Positions 1 through 9,806 of a stretch of DNA of 64,000 nucleotides are shown here, in pieces. The DNA is from a virus. Position 1 is the first letter of the stretch; each line of letters starts with the position of its first letter. The DNA lies in IMG/VR virus record IMGVR_UViG_3300037486_000321, positions 1 through 64,000 of that record, one strand, 5' to 3'. Under the pieces are notes generated by a model. It saw nothing but the letters and a program-made list of their open reading frames with translations, did not search any database and was not told the origin of the DNA. Made by a program: the position numbers and the translations under genes.

Positions 1-32
1 TATATTATAAACCCGCTTAAATTAATCAAATT

Positions 33-392
33 ATGAAATTACAAATTGACACAACATCAAAAACCATAAAGGTTGAAGGAACAGTAAGCCTTTTGGAATT
101 GACAGAAACTTTGGAAAGACTTCTACCCAATGGAGTTTGGAAAACTTTTTCTCTGGAAACAAATGTTACAATCATCTGGAACTCTCCGCAGGTGATTCAA
201 CCTGTAGTTTACCCCGTATGGCCATATTATCCGTGGTGGTGGAGTCAACCATCTATTATTACGTGTGGTACGGGTTATGGTAATGCTAATGCTATTAGTA
301 CACCTCCAGGTACAGAGTATACTCTTACCAATGATTGTGGAGAGTTAAAAACATACACTTTAGCACAAGGAACTTATAATATCGAAATATAA
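33..392 (+). CDS. small conserved phage protein, probable virion component
   Basis: This is a 119-residue protein of unknown function. The N-terminal 50 residues (start MKLQIDTTSKTIKVEG, then an amphipathic helix and LERLLP) resemble a small protein I have often seen beside tail genes of Bacteroidota phages. A Trp/Tyr/Pro-rich segment (residues about 60-75, YPVWPYYPWWW) follows, then a Gly/Asn-rich stretch. The gene starts after an A/T-rich leader with no Shine-Dalgarno sequence. It stands 38 bases ahead of another structural-type gene, which suggests a virion role, but nothing visible proves a function. Confidence 0.7.
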   Translation: MKLQIDTTSKTIKVEGTVSLLELTETLERLLPNGVWKTFSLETNVTIIWNSPQVIQPVVYPVWPYYPWWWSQPSIITCGTGYGNANAISTPPGTEYTLTNDCGELKTYTLAQGTYNIEI

Positions 393-430
393 GGAGTTCA
401 ATTAGTACTAACAATTAAAATTTATGTAAA

Positions 431-874
431 ATGGCTGGAAGTAAAAAAGACAATTTTGAACATGCACTTCTGGATTTAATTTTTCAGAATGCTAATCTGA
501 CACCCATTGGCGATGCCACTGGACTGAGAGGTTCTACGACAGCAGGCAACTTTTATGTTGCTCTGTATACGGCAGCTCCTACAGATTCTGCTCAGGGAAC
601 AGAAACCGTATATACCAATTACACAAGGATTGCGGTTGCTCGTACATCGGGTGGTTGGACTGTAACAACCAACAATGCATCCAATACGGCAGCGATCACT
701 TTCCCAACTTGCGGAGTAACTGGGGCAACCTTATGTGCTTTCTCTATAAATACGGCTGCAACAGTTTCTGTTGATGATGCTATCTATTGGGGAGACCTGA
801 CATCGAACCTTGCCGTAAGTTCTGGTATTACACCGGAATTTGCCATAGGTGATCTTGATGTCAATGAAGACTAA
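431..874 (+). CDS. probable phage tail/virion structural protein
   Basis: The 147-residue product starts with a hydrophilic helix (FEHALLDLIFQN), then FYVALYTAAPT and a Thr/Ser/Ala-rich beta segment. The pattern of a short helix followed by 'xVALYTAxP' recurs in small tail-associated proteins of many phages. It has no signal peptide or membrane segment. It ends 19 bases before a GC-rich hairpin, so it is probably the last gene of its transcript segment. The exact virion role is unknown. Confidence 0.6.
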   Translation: MAGSKKDNFEHALLDLIFQNANLTPIGDATGLRGSTTAGNFYVALYTAAPTDSAQGTETVYTNYTRIAVARTSGGWTVTTNNASNTAAITFPTCGVTGATLCAFSINTAATVSVDDAIYWGDLTSNLAVSSGITPEFAIGDLDVNED

Positions 875-893
875 TTTAAAGTGGACAAAACAT

Positions 894-930
894 ATGCCCG
901 TCTCACTGACGGGGCGGGCATGCTTTGTTT
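894..930 (+). terminator. probable Rho-independent terminator
   Basis: ATGCCCG at 894-900 pairs with CGGGCAT at 915-921. An alternative inner hairpin is CCCGTC, loop TCACT, GACGGG (897-913). The hairpin is followed by GCTTTGTTT. It separates the small structural gene from the glycosyltransferase gene and is one of the few GC-rich spots in this AT-rich region. Confidence 0.6.
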
Positions 931-936
931 CTAATC

Positions 937-1701
937 ATGGGACTAAAAAAGACAGTTTTCACTTTGAATATCAATGGATATGCTCCTGAAATAACACGGA
1001 TTACATATCCACTGATACGGTACTGGGCTAACAAAATTGGGGCAGACTTTCATGTTATTACCAAAAGGAAGTTCCCCGATTGGCCAGTGGTCTACGAGAA
1101 AATGCAGATATTTCAGTTAGGTCAGGAAATGGACAATGATTGGAATATTTATATTGATTCGGATGCAATCGTACATCCTGAAACAATTGATTGGACAGAA
1201 TATTTACCTAAAGATACAGTAGCTCATAACGGTAACGATATGGGAAACATCCGGTGGAAATATGATAGTTACTTTCGCAGGGACGGACGTAACATTGGGT
1301 CGTGTAACTGGTTGACTATTGCCAGTGATTGGTGTCTTGACCTTTGGCATCCTCTTGACATTACTTTAAAGGAAGCCCTTACGAATATCTTTCCTACCGT
1401 ACCTGAACTAAATACAGTTATTACAATAGATCATCTGATTGATGATTACACCCTTTCCCGCAATATAGCCCGTTATGGATTAAAATTTAAGAAATTACAA
1501 CAGGTACAGATTGATGTAGGATTGAGTGATGCAGAATTTCTGTGGCATGTTTACACCCAACCTGTTAAGGAAAAAATAAATGGGTGGGAGCAAACAATGA
1601 AAGATGAGCAAGGTAAAAGTAAAAATGTTCATTTTCCGGGGATGAGAGAAATACTTGATTTGTGGAATATACCTGATCGTATACGTAACTATGCCAAATA
1701 A
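937..1701 (+). CDS. GT-A type sugar transferase (GT8-like), copy 1
   Basis: This is a 254-residue putative nucleotide-sugar glycosyltransferase. After an N-terminal beta strand (KTVFTLNING), a DSD motif (YIDSDAIVHP, residues 72-81) stands where GT-A enzymes bind the metal-nucleotide sugar. Conserved VYEKMQIFQLG and IDDYTLSRNIARYGLK blocks surround it. An upstream in-frame TTG exists, but ATG 937 fits the family start and the second copy. A close paralogue lies at 43235-44014 on the other strand. Its position in front of the giant fibre gene suggests that virion or host surface glycans are modified; the acceptor is unknown. Confidence 0.72.
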   Translation: MGLKKTVFTLNINGYAPEITRITYPLIRYWANKIGADFHVITKRKFPDWPVVYEKMQIFQLGQEMDNDWNIYIDSDAIVHPETIDWTEYLPKDTVAHNGNDMGNIRWKYDSYFRRDGRNIGSCNWLTIASDWCLDLWHPLDITLKEALTNIFPTVPELNTVITIDHLIDDYTLSRNIARYGLKFKKLQQVQIDVGLSDAEFLWHVYTQPVKEKINGWEQTMKDEQGKSKNVHFPGMREILDLWNIPDRIRNYAK

Positions 1702-4700
1702 CACATATAATAGTACAGCTAATACTTCTTGGACTTGTCCAAAGAATGCTATCTATGTGGTAGAATGTTGGGGAGGAGGAGGTGGAGGAGCAAGTTATGG
1801 CCGTACTTCTGCTGCTCATGGATCAAATGGGGGAGGAGGAGGGGCTTATGCTAAATCAACAGTAACCTGTGTTAAAGATACAGTATATACTATTGGTATA
1901 GGTAATGGAGGAGCAGGATCAACAACTAATAATGCCAATGGAGTAAATGGAACGAATAGTCAGTTTAATAATAGTGCTGTAAGAGCTTCATTTGGTGGTC
2001 GTGGATTGGTAGCAGGTTCAACACCCGGCGTGGCTGGAACTGTAGCAAACTGCGTTTATAATGTAATAGCTTATGCCGGTGGCAATGCTGCCACTTATGC
2101 CTTAATGGTTGCCGGTGGGGGAGGAGCAGGAGGTGGTAATACAGCAAAAGGAAATAATGCCATAGGATCAGCTGGTGGAATAGGAGGAGGGGGTGGAAGT
2201 ACAGGTGGGGCAGGAGGGGCTTCAAATACTTCTGGTTCTCCATCTTCAACCAGAGCCGGTGGTGGAGGTGGTGGAGCAGGAGGTAACTTAGGGACTACTA
2301 TTAAAGCTGGGGGAAATGGAAACAATGGTCAGATCATTATCACTTGGAATGATTGGATATTAGGTTCTGCAGATACTACTCAGGCAAATGCTCCTTGCAC
2401 TGGTACATTGATTGGTAAGGGATCATTAGCAGGTAGTTCTGATACTCTTGAGGCAAATGCCAATGTTACAGGGCATTTAAGTGCCCACATGCCAATATCA
2501 GGTGTTTCAAATGGGAGTTGTACTCCTGCCTGTTCAGGTACATTAGTCCCACCTTTCTCAACTGAATATATTGCTGGTGTTATTGGTCAAACATTATCTG
2601 ATGATTTTCAATCTTATTCTACAGGTGCATTAAATGGTCAAGGGAACTGGTTAAATAACAGTGTTACTGCAAATAGTATGTACATTGGGGATACTGCTGG
2701 GGATAAAAGATTTTATTCTTATGGTACTACTACAGAAAACTGTGCAAGAAGAAGTGAATCTTTTAATGCAAATCAATTTGCTCAATGTACTTTAGATGCT
2801 GCTCCAAATGATCCAACAGGTGTTTCTTTAAGGTGTTCTTATACTGGTGGTGTTTATTATCATTTTGGATATTATTGTCGTGAATACTCAAGAGAGGTAT
2901 TTTATTCTGTAAATGGTAGTTACACTGAACTTGGAGGCTCTGGTGGACCAGGAGTTTCTGCTGGAGATGTACTTCGTATTGAACTTACTGGCAATATTTT
3001 AAAAGTATATCTTAATGGAGTTATAGATACTGTATTGAGTGGTGGAGGTATTTATGATGTAAGTTCAGTAATATCAAGTTATCCCGCTTTAGGTTCTGGT
3101 GCAGTTGGGGTTACAGGATTTGATAATGATACTGTTGGATGTGGAGATGATTGGACTGCTGGTGAAATAGGTTGTTGGGTATCAGGTACTCTTACTGCCA
3201 AAGGTTCTCTTCATGGTGCTACAGGAATTGGTGCAAGTTTATTGGATTCTGGAAAGGGAGATTTTACGACGGATACAGAGGGGTTTGTTGCATATGGTTC
3301 TAATACAATAGCTCTTGAAAATGGAGCACTGCGAGTAAATTATGTTGATAATAATCAGGGTGCTTATAATTATCTCAATGCAGCAGGTGATTTAACCACT
3401 GATCTTACCGTTGGACTTGCTTACAGGATAGTAGGGAAGATAAAAGTAAATACAGGTGGTGTTTGGTTTATGGCATATAGATCAGGGATGAAGGGACAGG
3501 TATGGGTAGCAAACACCGAGTATGCTTGGAAGAGTTTGAGTTTTGTATGTGATGATACAGTTAATACGGATGTGGGATTTGGTGATTTTGAATCTGGAGA
3601 AATTATCTGGCTGGATAAATATTCCATTTCTCAGATTATTGGAGCTACTGTTTCAGGAACTCTTACTCCAAAGGCTTATCTTTCTGGTACAATATTTCAA
3701 ACAATCACTGATAATTTCAATTCTTATACTACAGGTGATCTTGATGATCAGGGTTTATGGCGTAAGGTTGAAAGTCCCCAAATAAATATTCTGGATGATT
3801 CTGGAAATAAAGTAATTTATCCCGGTACAGGTGGTGATGCTGGTTATGCCTATGATAAACAGGTTAATCCAAATCAGTGGGCACAAATAATTGTGGGTTC
3901 TTCGGTTGCTAATGATTATGTTGGGATTGCTTTAAGATGTGGTGCAAATGATAGTGAAGAATTCTATAAAGCCATTTTTAATTCCGGGTACGGAACGATG
4001 GAGCGAAATTATGCTGGTGGATATGCTGCTCTTGATACTTATTCTGATGGGGTAGTTACTGACGATGTTATCAGGTTTGAGATTTGGGGTAACCAGTTGA
4101 AATGCTACCTGAATGGGGTTTTGGTGATGGAGGCAACTGATAGTAATTTTACTACAGGGCGAATTGGAATTTCTGCATACAGAGACACTGGTCAGACTTA
4201 TGGTGATAATTGGACTGGTGGTGAATTAGTATGTCAAGTTACAGGTACATTAGGAACAGCAGCTGCAGGTGGTGCCATTGCTGGAGTGTCTAATGGAGTT
4301 GCTACGGTAAGTGGAACATTGGTCGGGAAAGGTACTCTCTCGGGTAAAGTCGATCCTTATCTTACTGATGATTTTCAAGCATACACCGAAGGACCATTAA
4401 ATGGGCAGGGAAACTGGGTGAATAACTGCCCCTCATCTAATGGTATAGCAGTTAAAGATACTGGTGGAGATAAACGATTTTGTGCAAATGTGGCTGCGGA
4501 AGTTTGTGCAAGAAGAACCGAAACTGTAGGAAATGATCAGTTTGCTGAATTTACAGTTGATAGTAATATTAACGTTTCAGGTGCTGCTGTCAGATGCTCT
4601 TACACAAGTTCTGTTTATTATTATTTTGGATACTATGGTGATTCTGGTCAGAAGGCTGTGTTTTATTCTGTTGGTGGTAGTTTTAGTACAATTCAATATG

Positions 4701-7700
4701 TAGGAGGTGGATGGACTAATGGTGATGTTGTGCGTCTTGAAATAGTAGGCAATACTTTAAAATGTTATCGTAATGGTGTTCTTGATCCTACTCTTACGGG
4801 TGTATATGATGTCAGTTCAATTATTGCTACTTATTCAGCTCTTGCATCAGGTTCAGTAGGGGTTTCTGGTGCTGACCATGCTGATACAGCAGGTCGTGGA
4901 GATGATTGGAGAGGTGGGGCATTGGTTGTTTCTGGAGCATTAAAAGGAAAAGGCACTTTGGCAGGTTCTACTAATGGAGTAGCTGATGTTTCAGGTACTT
5001 TAGTATTACCCGCAGGAGTATTAGCAGGAACTATTGATGGAGTAGCTACTGTATCAGGATTAATGCAGTTTACTCTATTGGGTTCTTCCAGTGGAGTATC
5101 TGATGTATCAGGGATTCTTATAGGTAAAGGTAATTTAGTTGGACAAACTAATGGTACATGCTCTCCAGCAAACTCAGGCACTTTAGTTGGTGAAGTTTCT
5201 CTATCAGGAACAACAGATGGAGTAGCTGATGTTTCAGGTACTGTGATTGGGCTTAGTGCTGGATCATTATATGGTATAACAAATGGTGTAGCTTCAGTAA
5301 CTGGACTGGCATTTATTAATCTATTAGGGACATCATCAGGAGTGGCTTCTTGCTCTGCTACTTTGGTTGGAAAAGGGGCAATGAAGGGAAATACTGGAGT
5401 TGGAGCAAGTTTAATGGATTCAGGTAAAGGTACATTTGATTCTGGGACAGAAGGTTGGGTTGCTTATGGAACTAATATAATCACTAATGATGCAGGAGCT
5501 TTAAAGATTGAATTTGGATCACTGGGCAATCAATATGGTGCTTATGTGTATCTCAGGGAAAGTTCTGATCTTAGTCAAGATTTAGTTGTTGGTAAACGAT
5601 ATGAGATAATTGCTAGAGTAAAGGTTAATGTGGGGACTACAATTTATTGGCAATTTCTTAGTTCTACAGCTACTGCGGAAATTATATGTCAGAATACAGA
5701 TTGGGCATGGATTCAATTACAATTAATTGCTTTAGTTTCTACTACTAATACATTTCGTTTAAGAGGTTTGGGGACTGGAGAAATAACCTGGTTGGATGAA
5801 TATACTGTTTGGGAACTTCTTGGGTCATCACTTTCGGGTATACTCAAAGGTAAGGGTATTTTAAGTGGAAGTATTAATGGAGTTGCCAATGTTTCAGGTA
5901 CTTTGCATGGACATTGTTATCCGATAGGTGTAGCAAATGGTATTGCCAGTTGTTCTGCTACATTAGTTGGTCATTGTCATCCTGTAGGAACTACTTCTGG
6001 TGTGGCTGATGTATCTGGTTCTTTACATGGACATGGCAAATTATATGGAACTATAAATGGAGTTGCCAGTTGCTCAGGTCGTCCAGTACAATTAACCATG
6101 ATAGGTCAGACAGATGGTATTGCCACTGTTACTGGATTGATGTTTTTCAGATTTCATGGTACTATCAATGGAATTGCTAGTTGTTCAGCTACATTAGTAG
6201 GAAAAGGACAAAGGGCTGGAATTATTAATAGTGTTGCTACAGTATCTGGAATATTAAAAGGACATGCTCCCAAAGCAGGTATAATAAATGGCACAACATC
6301 CTGTTCTGCTTTATTACATGGATATGGGAAACTGTATGGTATTATAAATGGAGTAGAATCAACTGTTGGGGTATTGAAGGGTGAAGGGATATTAACAGGA
6401 ACAATTGATGGAGGTTCTTTGTTATCTGGATTGTTGGGGGGAGTAGGAACATTGATAGGATTGTTGGGGGGAGTTACTGTCACAGCAGCAGAATTGATTG
6501 GTTGGGGAATACTGACAGGAGAGATAGATGGAGTTACTTTGTTGACTGGGGATTTGAGTGAACGTCAGCCAGGTAAGTGTGATGGAATAATAAATGGGGT
6601 AACATCTGTAAGTGGTACATTACCAGGTTGGGGAGATTTGAAGGGAGTTTCTGCTGGTACAGCATTGGTTCAAGGATTGTACACTCCTTTGTATGTTGGT
6701 GAGGAATTATTGGAACCGTCATTAATTACCACAGAAATATTTGAGCAATCATTGATTACTACTGAACTAGCTTACAAATCACTGATAACAGAAGAGATAG
6801 GTGATGAGTTAGGTGGGATAGCTTTAATAACATTTATTAATATTACCAATCTTGGTGTGGTTTCTTCTACTACATTGGATCAGACAGATATTATACGAAC
6901 AATATTGGAAGCTGGATATACATTACCTATTAGATTTCCTACTGGTACGTATCGTTGTAGAAATCTGTATATCCAACAAAATGGACAACATGTTATAATA
7001 GATGGGACTATAAAGAATATTGATGGCACTTTATTTACTGTAACTCAGGATGCCTTAGAGGGGCAGAATATTATTTACATTGAAGATGCCACGGGCTCCC
7101 AGTTAGATTACTTGGAAATGTTGATTAATGAGGCTCCAAATTATTATTATTATGTTAGCTTTTTTGATGAGTTATATACTATTGAGGGTGGAGGAACTGA
7201 TCAGATTCATCATAATGCTTGGGTATCAAGATTAACTGGGGTGAATAAAACCTCTAAGTATATTACAATAAAAGATAATATTCCTGTAATGCCAAATTAT
7301 TGTGGTGGTACTTTACATGTTACTAATGGGGCTGTGGTTACTGTTTTGTATAATGTGTTTGAAGTTAATGAATGTATAAATCCTCAATTTTCAGGAAGTG
7401 GAACAGTTGATGCAAATAGATATAATTTTGTAGACCTGAACCCTGTATGGATTTCAGGTGAGGAAGGGCATCCTGAGTTTGCAGGAAGTGGAGGAAATTT
7501 TATTGAGTGTTTTAGTGTTAGATTTGGGTATGGTTTTGAAATGACGGGTGATATAAAATTGAGGGATGGGAAAGATAATATCATTGTATGGTATATGGAT
7601 GGCTCTATTCATTTGGATGGAGTAAATTCATACAATGCTCATAATAAGAATATTGCGTATATCATTTGTCCAGAGGAAGATTATCCAGACATTGTGGGAT

Positions 7701-9037
7701 TATTTGAGAATTTGGAGGCAGATGGATCAGATTATGAAGATGGTTTTATTGGATATACAAGTTCAGATAATCTGACAATAAGGAATTGTGTTGCCCGGAA
7801 TTGTCCGAGATATGGTTTTTCTTGGAATAGATGGACTTCTCATAATAATTATGCAGAAAACCTGGAGGCATATAATTGTGGTAATTCTTTCAGTTGCAAC
7901 AGAGGTGGGATCACAGATGTATTAACACTTCGTAATTTATATTATGAGGGGGGTGGACGACATGATAAGTCTGGTGATTATCAATCAGGAATGGAGTTGA
8001 GGAGTCAAACGGCAATAATTGGGGGGTATGAAGATATTTACAATTTGGGGTTTATCACTGATAAGCAAACGTATGGCATTCTTGTTATGTTTAACAGAAA
8101 TATTAATTTAATTTGGGAGGTTACTGCACCAGCAAAGAATAAACTTTGTGTTGGGAATCTTACCCCACCACATTCTTATGGTTATTGGCTGAGGATTACC
8201 TCTACCAGTTATAATATAGTTGTTGATGGAGGAGGGGTATTGGAGGTTAATAATTTTAAATATCTATTTTGGATAGAAACAGGATCCACAGGGATTGTGA
8301 TAAAGAATTGTAGGTTTAATAGTTACACTAATCTTGGAACTATTGACGCTTCTGCAACTTTTGAAAATAATTATTTCAATGGTGTTTTGTATGCCTCTGG
8401 TTACCCTGGTACTTCAGTTGAATTGATGAGATGTTTTGATGCGGCACTTGGGGTGAGCAGATCAGGTGAAGATGTTTCAGTGTGGGATGATAAAAGTGCA
8501 TATGATGACGATGCTTTGCAAGGAACTACTGATCTTATGCCTCATTGGATTGATGCTCAAGTTAATGGCCTTCCTGTTATAAAAGGAGATGGGATCAATG
8601 ATATATTAACTCTTGAAGCAGGGGTATTGATCAGTGGGGATTTTGCAATGTTTGCTGTTATAGGTGGAGTTACTGGACCGGGACATATGTGTGGATATTC
8701 TTCAACCGTTTATACAAGGTATTTACAAAATTCAACTATATGGAGAAATAGTACAACTCATACATTTGATCATTCAAATGTTCCTTTAACAACTGGATAT
8801 TTCTTACATCACATAGTAAGGAGGTCTGGAGAAGTTAGGAGTTATAGGAATAGTGTAGAAAGTTTGACTGGGGTAGTAACTAATTCAAGTCAATATGGGT
8901 TGCGTTATTTGTTTAGCTACGGTACTATTTATGGTAGTGGGGCAAAAGCTGAATTTAGACTTTATCAAGGTACCCTTAGTGAATCGGATGAAGAATTTAT
9001 ATTGAATGAATTAAATACGAAATATGAACTTTATTAA
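1691..9037 (+). CDS. giant multidomain tail fibre / adhesin
   Basis: The 2448-residue protein starts at ATG 1691, overlapping the previous gene by 11 bases; the frame is open further upstream. The order is: Gly-rich domain (about 1-220); jellyroll/LamG-like domains at about 304-493, 674-845 and 893-1074, each opening with DDF or DNF and a GxGxW-type segment; two CBM4/9-like modules (about 513-650 and 1237-1376) opening with GASLxDSGKG; short repeats of the form GVAxVSGTLxGKGxLxG between and after them; a right-handed beta-helix-like region (about 1717-2237) with LDQTDIIRTILEAG and GTYRCRNLYI; and a C-terminal LamG-like domain. It is probably a receptor-binding or carbohydrate-binding virion protein. 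No catalytic residues could be assigned. Confidence 0.8.
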   Translation: MPNNTYNSTANTSWTCPKNAIYVVECWGGGGGGASYGRTSAAHGSNGGGGGAYAKSTVTCVKDTVYTIGIGNGGAGSTTNNANGVNGTNSQFNNSAVRASFGGRGLVAGSTPGVAGTVANCVYNVIAYAGGNAATYALMVAGGGGAGGGNTAKGNNAIGSAGGIGGGGGSTGGAGGASNTSGSPSSTRAGGGGGGAGGNLGTTIKAGGNGNNGQIIITWNDWILGSADTTQANAPCTGTLIGKGSLAGSSDTLEANANVTGHLSAHMPISGVSNGSCTPACSGTLVPPFSTEYIAGVIGQTLSDDFQSYSTGALNGQGNWLNNSVTANSMYIGDTAGDKRFYSYGTTTENCARRSESFNANQFAQCTLDAAPNDPTGVSLRCSYTGGVYYHFGYYCREYSREVFYSVNGSYTELGGSGGPGVSAGDVLRIELTGNILKVYLNGVIDTVLSGGGIYDVSSVISSYPALGSGAVGVTGFDNDTVGCGDDWTAGEIGCWVSGTLTAKGSLHGATGIGASLLDSGKGDFTTDTEGFVAYGSNTIALENGALRVNYVDNNQGAYNYLNAAGDLTTDLTVGLAYRIVGKIKVNTGGVWFMAYRSGMKGQVWVANTEYAWKSLSFVCDDTVNTDVGFGDFESGEIIWLDKYSISQIIGATVSGTLTPKAYLSGTIFQTITDNFNSYTTGDLDDQGLWRKVESPQINILDDSGNKVIYPGTGGDAGYAYDKQVNPNQWAQIIVGSSVANDYVGIALRCGANDSEEFYKAIFNSGYGTMERNYAGGYAALDTYSDGVVTDDVIRFEIWGNQLKCYLNGVLVMEATDSNFTTGRIGISAYRDTGQTYGDNWTGGELVCQVTGTLGTAAAGGAIAGVSNGVATVSGTLVGKGTLSGKVDPYLTDDFQAYTEGPLNGQGNWVNNCPSSNGIAVKDTGGDKRFCANVAAEVCARRTETVGNDQFAEFTVDSNINVSGAAVRCSYTSSVYYYFGYYGDSGQKAVFYSVGGSFSTIQYVGGGWTNGDVVRLEIVGNTLKCYRNGVLDPTLTGVYDVSSIIATYSALASGSVGVSGADHADTAGRGDDWRGGALVVSGALKGKGTLAGSTNGVADVSGTLVLPAGVLAGTIDGVATVSGLMQFTLLGSSSGVSDVSGILIGKGNLVGQTNGTCSPANSGTLVGEVSLSGTTDGVADVSGTVIGLSAGSLYGITNGVASVTGLAFINLLGTSSGVASCSATLVGKGAMKGNTGVGASLMDSGKGTFDSGTEGWVAYGTNIITNDAGALKIEFGSLGNQYGAYVYLRESSDLSQDLVVGKRYEIIARVKVNVGTTIYWQFLSSTATAEIICQNTDWAWIQLQLIALVSTTNTFRLRGLGTGEITWLDEYTVWELLGSSLSGILKGKGILSGSINGVANVSGTLHGHCYPIGVANGIASCSATLVGHCHPVGTTSGVADVSGSLHGHGKLYGTINGVASCSGRPVQLTMIGQTDGIATVTGLMFFRFHGTINGIASCSATLVGKGQRAGIINSVATVSGILKGHAPKAGIINGTTSCSALLHGYGKLYGIINGVESTVGVLKGEGILTGTIDGGSLLSGLLGGVGTLIGLLGGVTVTAAELIGWGILTGEIDGVTLLTGDLSERQPGKCDGIINGVTSVSGTLPGWGDLKGVSAGTALVQGLYTPLYVGEELLEPSLITTEIFEQSLITTELAYKSLITEEIGDELGGIALITFINITNLGVVSSTTLDQTDIIRTILEAGYTLPIRFPTGTYRCRNLYIQQNGQHVIIDGTIKNIDGTLFTVTQDALEGQNIIYIEDATGSQLDYLEMLINEAPNYYYYVSFFDELYTIEGGGTDQIHHNAWVSRLTGVNKTSKYITIKDNIPVMPNYCGGTLHVTNGAVVTVLYNVFEVNECINPQFSGSGTVDANRYNFVDLNPVWISGEEGHPEFAGSGGNFIECFSVRFGYGFEMTGDIKLRDGKDNIIVWYMDGSIHLDGVNSYNAHNKNIAYIICPEEDYPDIVGLFENLEADGSDYEDGFIGYTSSDNLTIRNCVARNCPRYGFSWNRWTSHNNYAENLEAYNCGNSFSCNRGGITDVLTLRNLYYEGGGRHDKSGDYQSGMELRSQTAIIGGYEDIYNLGFITDKQTYGILVMFNRNINLIWEVTAPAKNKLCVGNLTPPHSYGYWLRITSTSYNIVVDGGGVLEVNNFKYLFWIETGSTGIVIKNCRFNSYTNLGTIDASATFENNYFNGVLYASGYPGTSVELMRCFDAALGVSRSGEDVSVWDDKSAYDDDALQGTTDLMPHWIDAQVNGLPVIKGDGINDILTLEAGVLISGDFAMFAVIGGVTGPGHMCGYSSTVYTRYLQNSTIWRNSTTHTFDHSNVPLTTGYFLHHIVRRSGEVRSYRNSVESLTGVVTNSSQYGLRYLFSYGTIYGSGAKAEFRLYQGTLSESDEEFILNELNTKYELY

Positions 9038-9048
9038 AATCAAATATA

Positions 9049-9354
9049 ATGGGAAAAATATATGTTGATCAAAGTAGCTTGAGAGTAACTCTGGATACAG
9101 GAGTGAATTGTTCAACGGCATTGGATATGAAAATAAAATACCGTGATCCCGATGGTACTGAAGGAGAATGGGATGCCTCATTACATCCAACAAATAATAA
9201 TTATATTTTCTATGATTTACAATCAGATGAATTATTTATGGAAGGTGTTTGGACATTCTGGGCATATGTAGTATTTGCTGATGGTAGGGATGCTCCGGGG
9301 GAGCCTATCTGTGTTAAGGTTTGGGAAGAAGGAGCATGTAGTTATAATAAATAA
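9049..9354 (+). CDS. Ig-like phage tail/fibre accessory protein
   Basis: The 101-residue protein starts KIYVDQSSLRVTLDTG and contains MKIKYRDPDGTEGEW, then GVWTFWAYVVFADG, and ends with a short KVWEEG strand. This is the layout of a single Ig-like beta-sandwich found in small proteins encoded next to tail fibres in many phages. It begins 11 bases after the giant fibre and probably serves as a linker or accessory domain of the fibre complex. No enzyme motif is visible. Confidence 0.6.
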   Translation: MGKIYVDQSSLRVTLDTGVNCSTALDMKIKYRDPDGTEGEWDASLHPTNNNYIFYDLQSDELFMEGVWTFWAYVVFADGRDAPGEPICVKVWEEGACSYNK

Positions 9355-9358
9355 AGCA

Positions 9359-9796
9359 ATGATAAACTTATTTTTGAGACGAATGTACTTTAAACCTGAT
9401 TACACAATAGGAAATCTATATGTGGGGGATAGGTTTATTTGTAATACCTTGGAAGATGTTGTAAGAGATTTGAATGCGGATGGAGATTTGGATGATCCCG
9501 GTGAGTGTAAAGTATATGGAGAAACTGCTGTCCCTTATGGAAGATATGAAGTAAAGGTTACATACAGTCCCAAATTCAAACGTGATCTTCCATTGGTGAT
9601 TGATGTAAAGCACTTTACAGGTATCAGGATTCATCGTGGTAATACAGCCAAAGATACTTCTGGTTGTATACTGGTGGGAGAGAATACGGAAAAAGGCAGG
9701 GTTACCAATAGTGCATTTCATGAAAAAGAAATCATTGCCATGTTAAAAGCATATATTCAGGCAGGAGAAACGATTTATATTAATATTATTAAATAA
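9359..9796 (+). CDS. DUF5675-like protein, candidate lysin
   Basis: The start at ATG 9359 gives 145 residues and avoids an 80-base overlap with the preceding gene. The sequence has ICNTLEDVVRD near residue 27, VPYGRYEV near 58 and RIHRGNTAKDTSGCILVG at 90-107. The last block, with His92, Asp99, Ser101 and Cys103, recalls the HxG...SxGC active site of YkuD-type L,D-transpeptidases and is the hallmark of DUF5675 as I remember it. A peptidoglycan-active role is therefore plausible but inferred. It has no signal peptide. Confidence 0.65.
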   Translation: MINLFLRRMYFKPDYTIGNLYVGDRFICNTLEDVVRDLNADGDLDDPGECKVYGETAVPYGRYEVKVTYSPKFKRDLPLVIDVKHFTGIRIHRGNTAKDTSGCILVGENTEKGRVTNSAFHEKEIIAMLKAYIQAGETIYINIIK

Positions 9797-9806
9797 CTTT
9801 ACGGTA

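Noticed and set aside
2095-2325. Pro-rich open frame opposite the Gly-rich part of the giant fibre
   Set aside because: Proline codons are the complement of glycine codons (GGN/NCC), so this is an artefact of poly-Gly coding.
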